Origin: Microbacterium sp.
GTDB taxonomy: Bacteria; Actinomycetota; Actinomycetes; Actinomycetales; Microbacteriaceae
Reading direction: 5' to 3'
Length of the DNA stretch: 5,998 nucleotides
Assembly: GCA_031286555.1 (NCBI GenBank)
Contig: JAITUD010000026.1
Location: 1-5,998, forward strand
Position 1 is the first letter of the stretch, and every line of letters begins with the position of its first letter. Positions 1 to 4,919 of this stretch are shown here, one piece after another. The notes under the pieces were generated by a model that saw only the letters and a list, made by a program, of their open reading frames with translations, was not told where the DNA came from and ran no database searches. The position numbers were made by a program, and so were the translations under genes.

Positions 1-30
1 CTGGCGGGAGCCCGGAGCGCCAGCGGAGGG

Positions 31-48
31 CGGGGACATGTCTCCCCG
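31..48. other. Short GC-rich inverted repeat near the left edge
   Basis: CGGGGA (31-36) pairs with TCCCCG (43-48) around a six-base loop. The internal octamer GACATGTC is itself a palindrome. It could be part of a second terminator or an operator before a gene beyond the left edge. No gene is supported in positions 1-126. Confidence 0.35.
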
Positions 49-60
49 GATGTGCCCATC

Positions 61-105
61 GCGGAGCGACCGCCCACGAGAGGAACGCCCTTCGTCTCGC
101 TCCGC
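61..105 (-). terminator. Candidate hairpin downstream of hemB (factor-dependent or end-stabilising)
   Basis: An outer 9-bp perfect stem (GCGGAGCGA at 61-69 with TCGCTCCGC at 97-105) encloses an inner stem (ACGA/AGG at 76-79 and 81-83 with CCT/TCGT at 89-95, one bulged base). It begins about 20 nt after the hemB stop and uses part of repeat copy 1. No T-run follows on the transcribed strand, so it is not a classical intrinsic terminator. Confidence 0.4.
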
Positions 106-120
106 TCGCTCAGGACCCGG
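86..120 (-). repeat. Dispersed intergenic repeat, copy 1 (35 nt)
   Basis: Begins six bases after the hemB stop, in the same orientation relative to the gene as copy 2 at 3713-3746. The two copies differ by three substitutions and one single-base gap. The core on the minus strand is GAGCGAGCGGAGCGAGACGA. Its distal half takes part in the hairpin at 61-105. Confidence 0.7.
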
Positions 121-138
121 CGCGGCTCAGGACCCGGC
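108..138. repeat. 14-nt direct duplication across the hemB stop codon
   Basis: GCTCAGGACCCGGC occurs perfectly at 108-121 and 125-138 on the plus strand, with a 17-nt period. The 125-138 copy is the end of hemB (Ala-Gly-Ser-stop); the 108-121 copy covers the gene-proximal end of repeat copy 1. One may have arisen from the other. Confidence 0.8.
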
Positions 139-1110
139 CCGCAGCCAGCGCGCCGCTTCGACCGCCCAGTACGTCAGCACAGCATCCGCCCCCGCGCGCC
201 GGATCGACAGCAGCGACTCCAGCACGGCGGCTCGCCGATCGATCCAGCCGTTCGCCGCGGCCGCCTCGATCATGGCGTACTCGCCCGACACCTGGTATGC
301 CCACACCGGAATATCGACGGCGTCCCGAACCTCGCGCAGCACGTCGAGGAACGCCATCGCCGGCTTGACCATGACGATGTCCGCGCCCTCCTGCTGGTCG
401 ACGACGGCCTCGCGCACGCCCTCGCGGCGGTTGCCCGGGTCGAGCTGGTAGGTGCGGCGGTCGCCCTGCAGCTGCGAGTCGACGGCCTCGCGGAACGGCC
501 CGTAGAAGGCGCTCGCGTACTTGGCCGCGTAGGCGAGCAGCAGCACGTCCTGGAAGCCCTCTGCGTCGAGCGCGGCGCGCAGGTGGGCGACCTGGCCGTC
601 CATCATGCCGCTGAGCCCGAGCAGGTGCGATCCGGCGCGGGCCTGGGCGAGCGCCATGGCCGCGTACCGCTCCAGCGTCGCGTCGTTGTCGACGGACCCG
701 TCGGATGCCAGCACTCCGCAGTGCCCGTGGTCGGTGAACTCGTCCAGGCAGAGGTCGGTCTGCACGACGAGCGCGTCACCCACCTCGGCGACGACCGCCT
801 CGGTCGCGAGGTTGAGGATGCCGCGGGGATCGTCGGCCCCTGATCCGTCGGCGTCGCGCACCGCGGGCACGCCGAACAGCATGAGGCCGCCGACTCCGGC
901 ATCCGCCGCATCCGCCGCCGCTGCGCGCAGCGAGTCGAGCGAGTGCTGGACGACGCCGGGCATCGAGCCGATCGGCGCGGGCTCGCCGAGTCCCTCGCGC
1001 ACGAACATCGGCAGCACCAGCTGCCGTGCCTCGAGCGAGGTCTCGCGCACGAGCGCGCGCATCGGCGCGGACTGCCGCAGTCGCCTCAGTCGGGTCTCGG
1101 GAAAGCTCAT
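127..1110 (-). CDS. hemB: Delta-aminolevulinic acid dehydratase (porphobilinogen synthase)
   Basis: Cytosolic enzyme that condenses two 5-aminolevulinate molecules to porphobilinogen, the first common step of tetrapyrrole synthesis. The 327-residue product has the usual family length. The Schiff-base lysine is K197 in AYAAKYASAFYGPFR, and the second active-site lysine is K249 in VMVKPA. The metal loop reads C121-L-D123-E-F-T-D-H-G-H-C131, so two of the three zinc cysteines of the E. coli type are present and the middle one is Asp. The C-terminal part (VWAYQVSGEYAMI, then LTYWAVEAARWL) is typical. A GTG three codons upstream (1119) is in frame, but the Shine-Dalgarno GAGGTGG (1122-1116) covers it, so the ATG at 1110 is preferred. 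It follows hemD after 82 nt and is the last gene of the visible run. The stop codon lies within a 14-nt sequence duplicated just downstream. Confidence 0.97.
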   Translation of the reverse strand: MSFPETRLRRLRQSAPMRALVRETSLEARQLVLPMFVREGLGEPAPIGSMPGVVQHSLDSLRAAAADAADAGVGGLMLFGVPAVRDADGSGADDPRGILNLATEAVVAEVGDALVVQTDLCLDEFTDHGHCGVLASDGSVDNDATLERYAAMALAQARAGSHLLGLSGMMDGQVAHLRAALDAEGFQDVLLLAYAAKYASAFYGPFREAVDSQLQGDRRTYQLDPGNRREGVREAVVDQQEGADIVMVKPAMAFLDVLREVRDAVDIPVWAYQVSGEYAMIEAAAANGWIDRRAAVLESLLSIRRAGADAVLTYWAVEAARWLRAGS

Positions 1111-1115
1111 CACAA

Positions 1116-1122
1116 CCACCTC
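1116..1122 (-). promoter_or_regulatory. Ribosome binding site of hemB
   Basis: GAGGTGG on the minus strand, followed by five bases (TTGTG) and ATG. It overlaps the alternative GTG start at 1119 and so fixes the hemB start at 1110. A strong own site fits translation of hemB independent of hemD, which ends 82 nt upstream. Confidence 0.75.
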
Positions 1123-1192
1123 ATGGGAGCCGAACGGCGCCCCCAGCCTGTTCGAACCCGCGAAACGCTCCCACCGTGGACGGTCGGGAGGC

Positions 1193-1999
1193 TCACGGCG
1201 CGAACTCGTCGGCCGCGTGCGGGAGAGTGAAATGCGAGACGACCTCGATCAGGGCGTCGACGGTCTGCTTGTCGGCGATCGCCCAGATCGGCAGACCCAC
1301 CTTGCGGGCATCGGTCGCGGTGCGCGGACCGATCGCCGCGAGCAGCGTGGTGTCGGGGATCTCGGGGAACTGCTCGCGCACCTGCCGCGCCACCGATCCG
1401 CTGGTGATGAGGATCGCGTTGATACGGCCGTTGAGCACATCGCGGTGAATGCGGTCGGTGACCGGAACCCCCACGGTGCGGTAGGCGACGATGCTGTCGA
1501 CCAGATGCCCCGCCTCCGAGAGCATGTCAGTGAGCACCGGCTTCGCGATCTCGCTGCGCAGCGTCAGGATGCGTCGCGGCTCGTCCTCGAGCGCGATGAT
1601 CTGCTCGGCCATGCCCGCCGCGGAGTTGTCCGACTCCGGGATCATCTCCACTTCATAGCCGACCGCCTGCAGCGCGGCCGCCGTGGTCTCGCCCACAGCG
1701 GCCACCTTGGTACCGCGCGGGATGCTGATCCGATGGGCGAAGAGAACATCGACCGTGGTCGCGCTCGTGATGGTCAGCCAGTCGTAGTCGCCGGCCTCGA
1801 GGCGGGCAAGCGCGTCGTCGAGAGTCTGCTGGTCGGTCGTCGGGGCGAAGTTGATCAGCGGTGCGACCACCGGAACGGCACCCTGCGCACGCAGGCTCGC
1901 CGCGACCCCGTCACCCCATGGACCGCCGCGGGGCACGAGGACGCGCCAGCCGCTCAAAGGCTTGTCCGGCGGGGCCGGGATCGAATCGGTAGAAGTCAT
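1193..1999 (-). CDS. hemD: Uroporphyrinogen-III synthase
   Basis: Cyclises hydroxymethylbilane to uroporphyrinogen III with inversion of ring D. The 268-residue length is normal for a stand-alone HemD. The family is poorly conserved, but the expected two-lobed pattern is visible: WRVLVPRGG at the N-terminus (18-26), LTITSATTVDVLF (75-87), VAAVGETTAAAL (99-110), ILTLRSEIAKPVLTDML (144-160), VAYRTV with the conserved tyrosine Y173, ILITSGSVARQV (196-207) and AIGPRTATDARKVGL (222-236). No methyltransferase domain is fused, unlike the HemD fusions of some actinobacteria. The start is the ATG six nt after the hemC stop. The only upstream purine run (GAGAG) is weak and lies inside the hemC end, so translational coupling to hemC is likely. 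The position between hemC and hemB supports the call. Confidence 0.93.
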   Translation of the reverse strand: MTSTDSIPAPPDKPLSGWRVLVPRGGPWGDGVAASLRAQGAVPVVAPLINFAPTTDQQTLDDALARLEAGDYDWLTITSATTVDVLFAHRISIPRGTKVAAVGETTAAALQAVGYEVEMIPESDNSAAGMAEQIIALEDEPRRILTLRSEIAKPVLTDMLSEAGHLVDSIVAYRTVGVPVTDRIHRDVLNGRINAILITSGSVARQVREQFPEIPDTTLLAAIGPRTATDARKVGLPIWAIADKQTVDALIEVVSHFTLPHAADEFAP

Positions 2000-2005
2000 T
2001 CAGCA

Positions 2006-2992
2006 TCACTCTCGCGGGAGGAGGTCGGCCGCTCCCTGTTCGAGCAGCCGATGAGCCGCAGACATGCCGAATGCGCGCGCCGCGTGCATCGGGTCTGCAC
2101 CACCGGCAGCATCCGCGCCGTTGCCGCTGCCGTTCCGACGAATATACCCCTCGTCCAGGATCTCTGTGACTTCGAAGTCGATCCGGCGACTGCCGTCGGG
2201 GGCGAACACGGCCGCCTGCAGGTGCAGCCCGGCATCCGTCTGCACCGCGTGCGCGGCCATCGGCGCCTGGCATCCGGCGTCGAGTCCGGCGAGAACCGCT
2301 CGCTCCGCCGTGACCGCGATCCGGGTGGCCGTGTCGTCGAGCTCTGCGAGCCAGCCGAGCAGCTCGGCCGGTGCATCCTCAGTGGTCTCGACCGCGAGCG
2401 ACCCCTGCCCCGGCGCCGTCGGCCACTCGGCCAGCGCGAGCTCCTCGCGGCGCAGCGGGCTGTCGGCGCCGAGGCGCGAGAGACCGGCGGCGGCGAGGAT
2501 CACGGCATCCAGTTCACCTGACGCCACGCGCTCGAGCCTGGAGTCGACGTTGCCGCGGATGTCGATGACCTCCACTCCCGGGTTGCGGCGGCGCACCTGC
2601 GCGATGCGACGCGGGGCTCCCGTGCCGACCCGGCTGCCGGCGGGCAGCTCGGCCAGCGGGGTGCCGTCGCGCGTGATCACGACGTCGCGTGCGTCGACGC
2701 GGGGCGGCATGGCCGCGATGACGAGGCCCGCCGGCTGCGCGGTGGGCAGGTCCTTCAGCGAGTGCACCAGCAGATCGCACTCCCCGCGCAGCAGGGCCTC
2801 GCGCAATCGGGTGGCGAAGACGCCCTGGCCGCCGATCTCGGAGAGGGATGCCCGGTTCGTGTCGCCCTCGGAGGTGATCGGCACCAGCTCGACCGGATGC
2901 CCCGAGATCTCCTGCAGCGCGACGGCGACGTGGCCGGACTGGGCCTGGGCGAGCGCGCTGCGACGGGTTCCGAGACGGATGACGGTGCTCAT
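2006..2992 (-). CDS. hemC: Hydroxymethylbilane synthase (porphobilinogen deaminase)
   Basis: Polymerises four porphobilinogens into hydroxymethylbilane on a covalently bound dipyrromethane cofactor. The 328-residue product begins IRLGTRRSALAQAQ (residues 5-18). It contains HSLKDLP with the catalytic aspartate D81, RVGTGAPRR (121-129) and DIRGNV (144-149) for substrate carboxylate binding, APGQGSLAVE (193-202), and the cofactor cysteine C241 in GLDAGCQAPM. In many homologues the GTGAPRR motif reads GTSSLRR; the substitution keeps both arginines. Near the C-terminus a short Gly/Ala/Asp stretch (287-300, GSGNGADAAGGADP) looks like a flexible, low-conservation linker. It starts 4 nt after the hemQ stop with no clear Shine-Dalgarno, so coupled translation from hemQ is probable. 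Confidence 0.97.
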   Translation of the reverse strand: MSTVIRLGTRRSALAQAQSGHVAVALQEISGHPVELVPITSEGDTNRASLSEIGGQGVFATRLREALLRGECDLLVHSLKDLPTAQPAGLVIAAMPPRVDARDVVITRDGTPLAELPAGSRVGTGAPRRIAQVRRRNPGVEVIDIRGNVDSRLERVASGELDAVILAAAGLSRLGADSPLRREELALAEWPTAPGQGSLAVETTEDAPAELLGWLAELDDTATRIAVTAERAVLAGLDAGCQAPMAAHAVQTDAGLHLQAAVFAPDGSRRIDFEVTEILDEGYIRRNGSGNGADAAGGADPMHAARAFGMSAAHRLLEQGAADLLPRE

Positions 2993-2996
2993 CGGT

Positions 2997-3674
2997 TCAC
3001 TGCAGGACGTCGGCGATCTCGTCGAGGCGCAGGCGGCGTCCGGTGTAGAACGGCACCTCCTCCTTCACATACCGACGGGCGTCGGTGTAGCGGAGGTCGC
3101 GCATCAGGTCGACGAGCTCGGTGACGTCGTCCGCCTCGAGCGGCAGCAGCCACTCGTAGTCGCCGAGCGCGAACGCGGCGACGGTGTTCGCGATGACGCC
3201 GGTGAACGCGGCGCCCTTGCGACCGTGGTCGGCCAGCATCTTGCGACGGTCGGCCTCGTCGGCCAGGTACCACTCGGGCGTGCGCACGAACGGGTAGAGG
3301 CAGAGCCACTGCTTGGGCTCGATGCCGCGGAGGAAGCCGGGCACGTGCTGGCGGTTGAACTCGGCGTCGCGGTGCACGCCCATGACGTTCCACACGGGCA
3401 GCAGGGGGCTGAGCAGCTCGGTGCGGCGCAGCCGGCGCAGTGCGCGCTGCAGGTCTTCGGCAGTGGGGCCGTGCAGCCACACCATGAGGTCGGCTTCGGC
3501 CTTCAGACCGCTGACGTCGTAGAAGCCGCGGACGGTGACGCCGGAGTCCTCGATGTGACCGACGATCGTCTCGAGCTCCGTCGAGTCGGGGTCTGCGTGC
3601 GGTGCGTCGGGGTTGCGCCCCCACACCGCCCAGAGGGTGAAGCCGGAAGGGGAGGATTCGGTCTCATCGGACAT
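2997..3674 (-). CDS. hemQ: Coproheme decarboxylase HemQ (ChdC), chlorite dismutase family
   Basis: Oxidatively decarboxylates coproheme to heme b using peroxide, the last step of the coproporphyrin-dependent pathway. The 225-residue protein fits the actinobacterial branch. Three candidate active-site residues are visible: H110 in FNRQHVPGF (distal His), Y127 in LYPFVRTPEWY (the radical-forming Tyr) and H150 in MLADHGRKG (proximal heme ligand). Their spacing, 17 and 23 residues, equals that of H118, Y135 and H158 of Corynebacterium diphtheriae ChdC as I recall them. Other family signatures are RGFYDVSGLKAEADLMVWLHG (49-69) and EEVPFYTGRRL (205-215). No chlorite dismutase distal arginine pattern is evident, and the pathway context favours HemQ. 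The ATG has GGAGG only one base upstream, an unusually short spacing, but no better in-frame start is visible. A strong hairpin lies just before it. Confidence 0.96.
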   Translation of the reverse strand: MSDETESSPSGFTLWAVWGRNPDAPHADPDSTELETIVGHIEDSGVTVRGFYDVSGLKAEADLMVWLHGPTAEDLQRALRRLRRTELLSPLLPVWNVMGVHRDAEFNRQHVPGFLRGIEPKQWLCLYPFVRTPEWYLADEADRRKMLADHGRKGAAFTGVIANTVAAFALGDYEWLLPLEADDVTELVDLMRDLRYTDARRYVKEEVPFYTGRRLRLDEIADVLQ

Positions 3675-3675
3675 G

Positions 3676-3680
3676 CCTCC
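3676..3680 (-). promoter_or_regulatory. Shine-Dalgarno of hemQ with one-base spacing
   Basis: GGAGG on the minus strand, then a single C and the ATG at 3674. Usual spacing is about 5-9 nt. The codons directly upstream in frame (CAG ACT GGA GGC) offer no alternative start, and N-terminal residues 11-20 already belong to the conserved fold, so the ATG remains the best choice. Confidence 0.5.
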
Positions 3681-3681
3681 A

Positions 3682-3704
3682 GTCTGCCCCTTCGGGGCGG
3701 AGAC
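3682..3704 (-). promoter_or_regulatory. Strong hairpin in the hemQ leader
   Basis: On the transcribed strand, GTCT-cc-GCCCC-GAA-GGGGC-AGAC can form nine base pairs with a two-base bulge and a GAA loop. The stem ends one base before the hemQ Shine-Dalgarno. No T-run follows, so it is not a classical intrinsic terminator. A leader structure acting on hemQ translation, or an RNA end-protecting stem, is equally possible. The shared GTCTC arm (3700-3704) can instead pair with the repeat upstream (3720-3724). Confidence 0.45.
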
Positions 3705-3712
3705 GGCGAACC

Positions 3713-3746
3713 CGCCCTCGTCTCGCTTCGCTCTCTCAGGAACCGG
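3713..3746 (-). repeat. Dispersed intergenic repeat, copy 2 (34 nt)
   Basis: Starts four bases after the stop of the DUF3618-like gene. Aligned with copy 1 (86-120), 31 of 34 positions are identical with one single-base gap. The core on the minus strand is GCGAAGCGAGACGA. The orientation relative to the upstream gene is the same as in copy 1. It resembles GAGCGAGCGAAGCGAGACG-type intergenic repeats that I recall from Microbacteriaceae and related actinobacteria; this is memory, not a search. Its GAGAC (3724-3720) can pair with GTCTC at 3704-3700. Confidence 0.7.
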
Positions 3747-3750
3747 GGCG

Positions 3751-4029
3751 TCAGCGCGATGCAGCGCGGGCGATCACCCAGACGAGTCCGCCGACGGTGA
3801 CCGCGACGCCGATCACGGCCGCGACGGCACCGACCGGATTCTTCTTCGCGAACACGCGAGCCTTCGCGATGCCGCGCTGCGAGGCCTGCTCGACACGGCG
3901 GGGCACGTTGGCCTTGACCTCGATCGCGGCCAGCGCCGCCTTCAGCTCGGCACGCGCCGACGCCACCGGGTCGGTGATGCCGTCGGCCACGGCCGTGCGG
4001 GGCAGCGGAGTCTGCTCAGAATTCGTCAT
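3751..4029 (-). CDS. Small single-pass membrane protein, DUF3618-like
   Basis: A 92-residue protein of unknown function. Residues 1-20 are polar. Residues 21-62 form a charged helix-prone stretch (DPVASARAELKAALAAIEVKANVPRR and on to FAKKNP). Residues 66-87 form one hydrophobic membrane segment (VGAVAAVIGVAVTVGGLVWVIA), followed by a short basic end, RAASR. This build (N-terminal helix with R/K, NPVGA and a C-terminal membrane anchor) matches the DUF3618 family of actinobacteria, but I assign it only as DUF3618-like. The ATG lies inside the end of the preceding gene (14-nt overlap) and has a good Shine-Dalgarno, GGGAGG, six bases upstream, so co-expression with the holin-like gene is very likely. 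It is the last gene of the membrane triplet; copy 2 of the repeat follows its stop. Confidence 0.7.
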   Translation of the reverse strand: MTNSEQTPLPRTAVADGITDPVASARAELKAALAAIEVKANVPRRVEQASQRGIAKARVFAKKNPVGAVAAVIGVAVTVGGLVWVIARAASR

Positions 4030-4447
4030 CAGCGACCTCCCGGGGGCGCTCGTCGCCGGCCTCGCGCACGAGGCGGATGTCGGTGGAAACGGACTGCGCG
4101 GGGTTCTCGCGCTTCATCACCTTGCGGAACCGCAGCAGACCGAGCAGGCCGAACACGAGCACGGCCAGGATCAGGATGCCGAAGACGACCAGCGCGGCGG
4201 CCCACACGGGCATCCAGGATGCGAAGCCGGCGACCGCGAACGTCAGGATGACCGGGATCGCCCAGAACAGGAAGAACAGCGCGACGACGAACCAGAGGCT
4301 CCCCATCCCGGCATCCTTGGAGGTCTTCTGCACCCACGCCTTGGCGTGGTCGATCTCGGCCTTGACCAGGTTCGAGACCAGGTCCGGCATGTCGCCGAGC
4401 AGCGTCAGCAGACTGTCGTCGGCGCGATCCCGATACCCCCGGGCCAT
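4016..4447 (-). CDS. Two-TM membrane protein of the phage holin 3_6 / YqjE (DUF1469) family
   Basis: A 143-residue protein. The N-terminal amphipathic part (10-45, SLLTLLGDMPDLVSNLVKAE then AKAWVQKTSKDAG) is the typical lead-in of Pfam Phage_holin_3_6 members. Two hydrophobic segments follow at about 50-74 and 80-105, joined by a short SWMP turn, then a charged cytoplasmic tail (107-143). Despite the family name there is no phage context: no lysin, terminase or structural gene is nearby. Bacterial chromosomal members such as E. coli YqjE are membrane proteins of unclear role. It starts one base after the YtxH-like stop (TGACATG), with AAGGA inside the end of that gene as probable ribosome site, and overlaps the next gene by 14 nt. 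The three are therefore one translational unit. Confidence 0.85.
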   Translation of the reverse strand: MARGYRDRADDSLLTLLGDMPDLVSNLVKAEIDHAKAWVQKTSKDAGMGSLWFVVALFFLFWAIPVILTFAVAGFASWMPVWAAALVVFGILILAVLVFGLLGLLRFRKVMKRENPAQSVSTDIRLVREAGDERPREVADDEF

Positions 4448-4448
4448 G

Positions 4449-4811
4449 TCAGTCGTCCTTGCTCTTCTTCGCGGCTTTGGCCTTCGCCTTCACCGCGTCC
4501 TCCGCGGCATCCGCGACATCGTCGGCGGCATCCTTCGCGGTGTCGATCACGGTGTCGAGCTTCTGGCCGGGCGTGCCGGCGGTCGACGCCGAGCGCACCA
4601 CGCGCACCGCGCCGTCCCAGAGCGCCTGCGGCACCGCCGCGGCCTTCGCCTTGGCGTAGTCCTGCACCCGGGTGACCTGCTGCTGCACGGGGTCGAGGTG
4701 CCAGACCTTCAGCCACTGCGTCTTGATCTGCTCATAGCGCTCGCGGCCCGCACGGGTGCCGAGCACATAACCCACGCCGAGTCCGACGACGAGTCCGATC
4801 TTCCCCTTCAT
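4449..4811 (-). CDS. YtxH-domain-like membrane-anchored protein
   Basis: A 120-residue protein. The N-terminus is a short glycine-rich hydrophobic anchor (residues 4-19, KIGLVVGLGVGYVLGT) followed by RAGRERYEQI, the hallmark of YtxH-like proteins (GxxxGyvlGtraGReryeq). The middle (31-80) is mixed. The C-terminus (86-120, TVIDTAKDAADDVADAAEDA then a lysine-rich end) is a low-complexity Ala/Asp/Lys amphipathic helix resembling LEA-type or DUF883-type repeats. Bacillus YtxH is linked to general stress, but the family's biochemical role is unknown and I do not infer one here. It is the first gene of the membrane triplet, with a very good Shine-Dalgarno (AGGAGG, 4823-4818, spacing six bases), which fits initiation of a separate transcript in the gap after hemY. 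Confidence 0.82.
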   Translation of the reverse strand: MKGKIGLVVGLGVGYVLGTRAGRERYEQIKTQWLKVWHLDPVQQQVTRVQDYAKAKAAAVPQALWDGAVRVVRSASTAGTPGQKLDTVIDTAKDAADDVADAAEDAVKAKAKAAKKSKDD

Positions 4812-4817
4812 CGGGGG

Positions 4818-4823
4818 CCTCCT
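4818..4823 (-). promoter_or_regulatory. Strong ribosome binding site of the YtxH-like gene
   Basis: AGGAGG followed by CCCCCG and the ATG at 4811. It is the best Shine-Dalgarno in the window and supports the chosen start. Confidence 0.8.
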
Positions 4824-4919
4824 GACTGTTGTTGCGACTGGCGGCGGCGGCCGGCCAGGACTCCCAGCGTAACGCTGTATTCCGTTTTCGGCATCTACCG
4901 GTGCGAGGTTGCCGTCACA
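4824..4919 (-). promoter_or_regulatory. hemY to YtxH-like gap with a perfect palindrome; possible promoter region
   Basis: This gap is the largest break in the visible gene run and precedes a gene with a strong ribosome site, so a promoter here is plausible. It holds a perfect 13-nt inverted repeat, CAGCGT-A-ACGCTG (4865-4877, one-base centre), and a GC-rich CTGGC...GCCAG stem (4838-4842 with 4854-4858). Candidate hexamers such as GTGACG and TAGATG upstream of the palindrome are poor matches to sigma-70 consensus, so I do not place a promoter precisely. No intrinsic terminator with a T-run is seen after hemY. Confidence 0.3.

Noticed and set aside
1..59. Possible start of a minus-strand gene leaving the left edge (ATG at 39 with GGGGAG two bases upstream, or ATG at 59)
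   Set aside because: Only 13-19 residues are visible (for example MSPPSAGAPGSRQ). They match nothing I recognise, including the usual HemL start, and the ribosome-site spacing is poor. The region is also occupied by inverted repeats.
52..843. Plus-strand open frame of 263 codons opposite hemB
   Set aside because: The complementary frame encodes HemB with both catalytic lysines. The plus-strand product shows no family features.
1147..1165. GGGTTCGAACAGG on the minus strand, resembling a tRNA T-loop
   Set aside because: The flanks do not form the five-base T stem, and there is no acceptor, D or anticodon arm around it. The TTCGAA is just a six-base palindrome in the hemD-hemB gap.
605..2521. 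Long plus-strand open frame of 638 codons
   Set aside because: It lies opposite hemB, hemD and hemC, has Arg/Ser/Ala-rich low-information translation and no family motif. It is the expected antisense opening in high-GC coding DNA.
1193..3674. CRISPR, insertion sequence or attachment site within the heme genes
   Set aside because: No regular repeat-spacer pattern, transposase or terminal inverted repeats were seen. The stretch is filled by hemQ, hemC and hemD.
2064..3800. Long plus-strand open frame of 578 codons
   Set aside because: Antisense to hemC and hemQ, compositionally biased, no recognisable domain, and it runs through the intergenic repeat.
4016..4447. Prophage remnant suggested by the holin-like protein
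   Set aside because: The family is common as a chromosomal membrane protein (YqjE type). There are no other phage genes, and composition and spacing match its neighbours.
4882..4891. CCGTTTTCGG as a terminator after hemY
   Set aside because: The stem has only three base pairs and no T-run follows on the transcribed strand.
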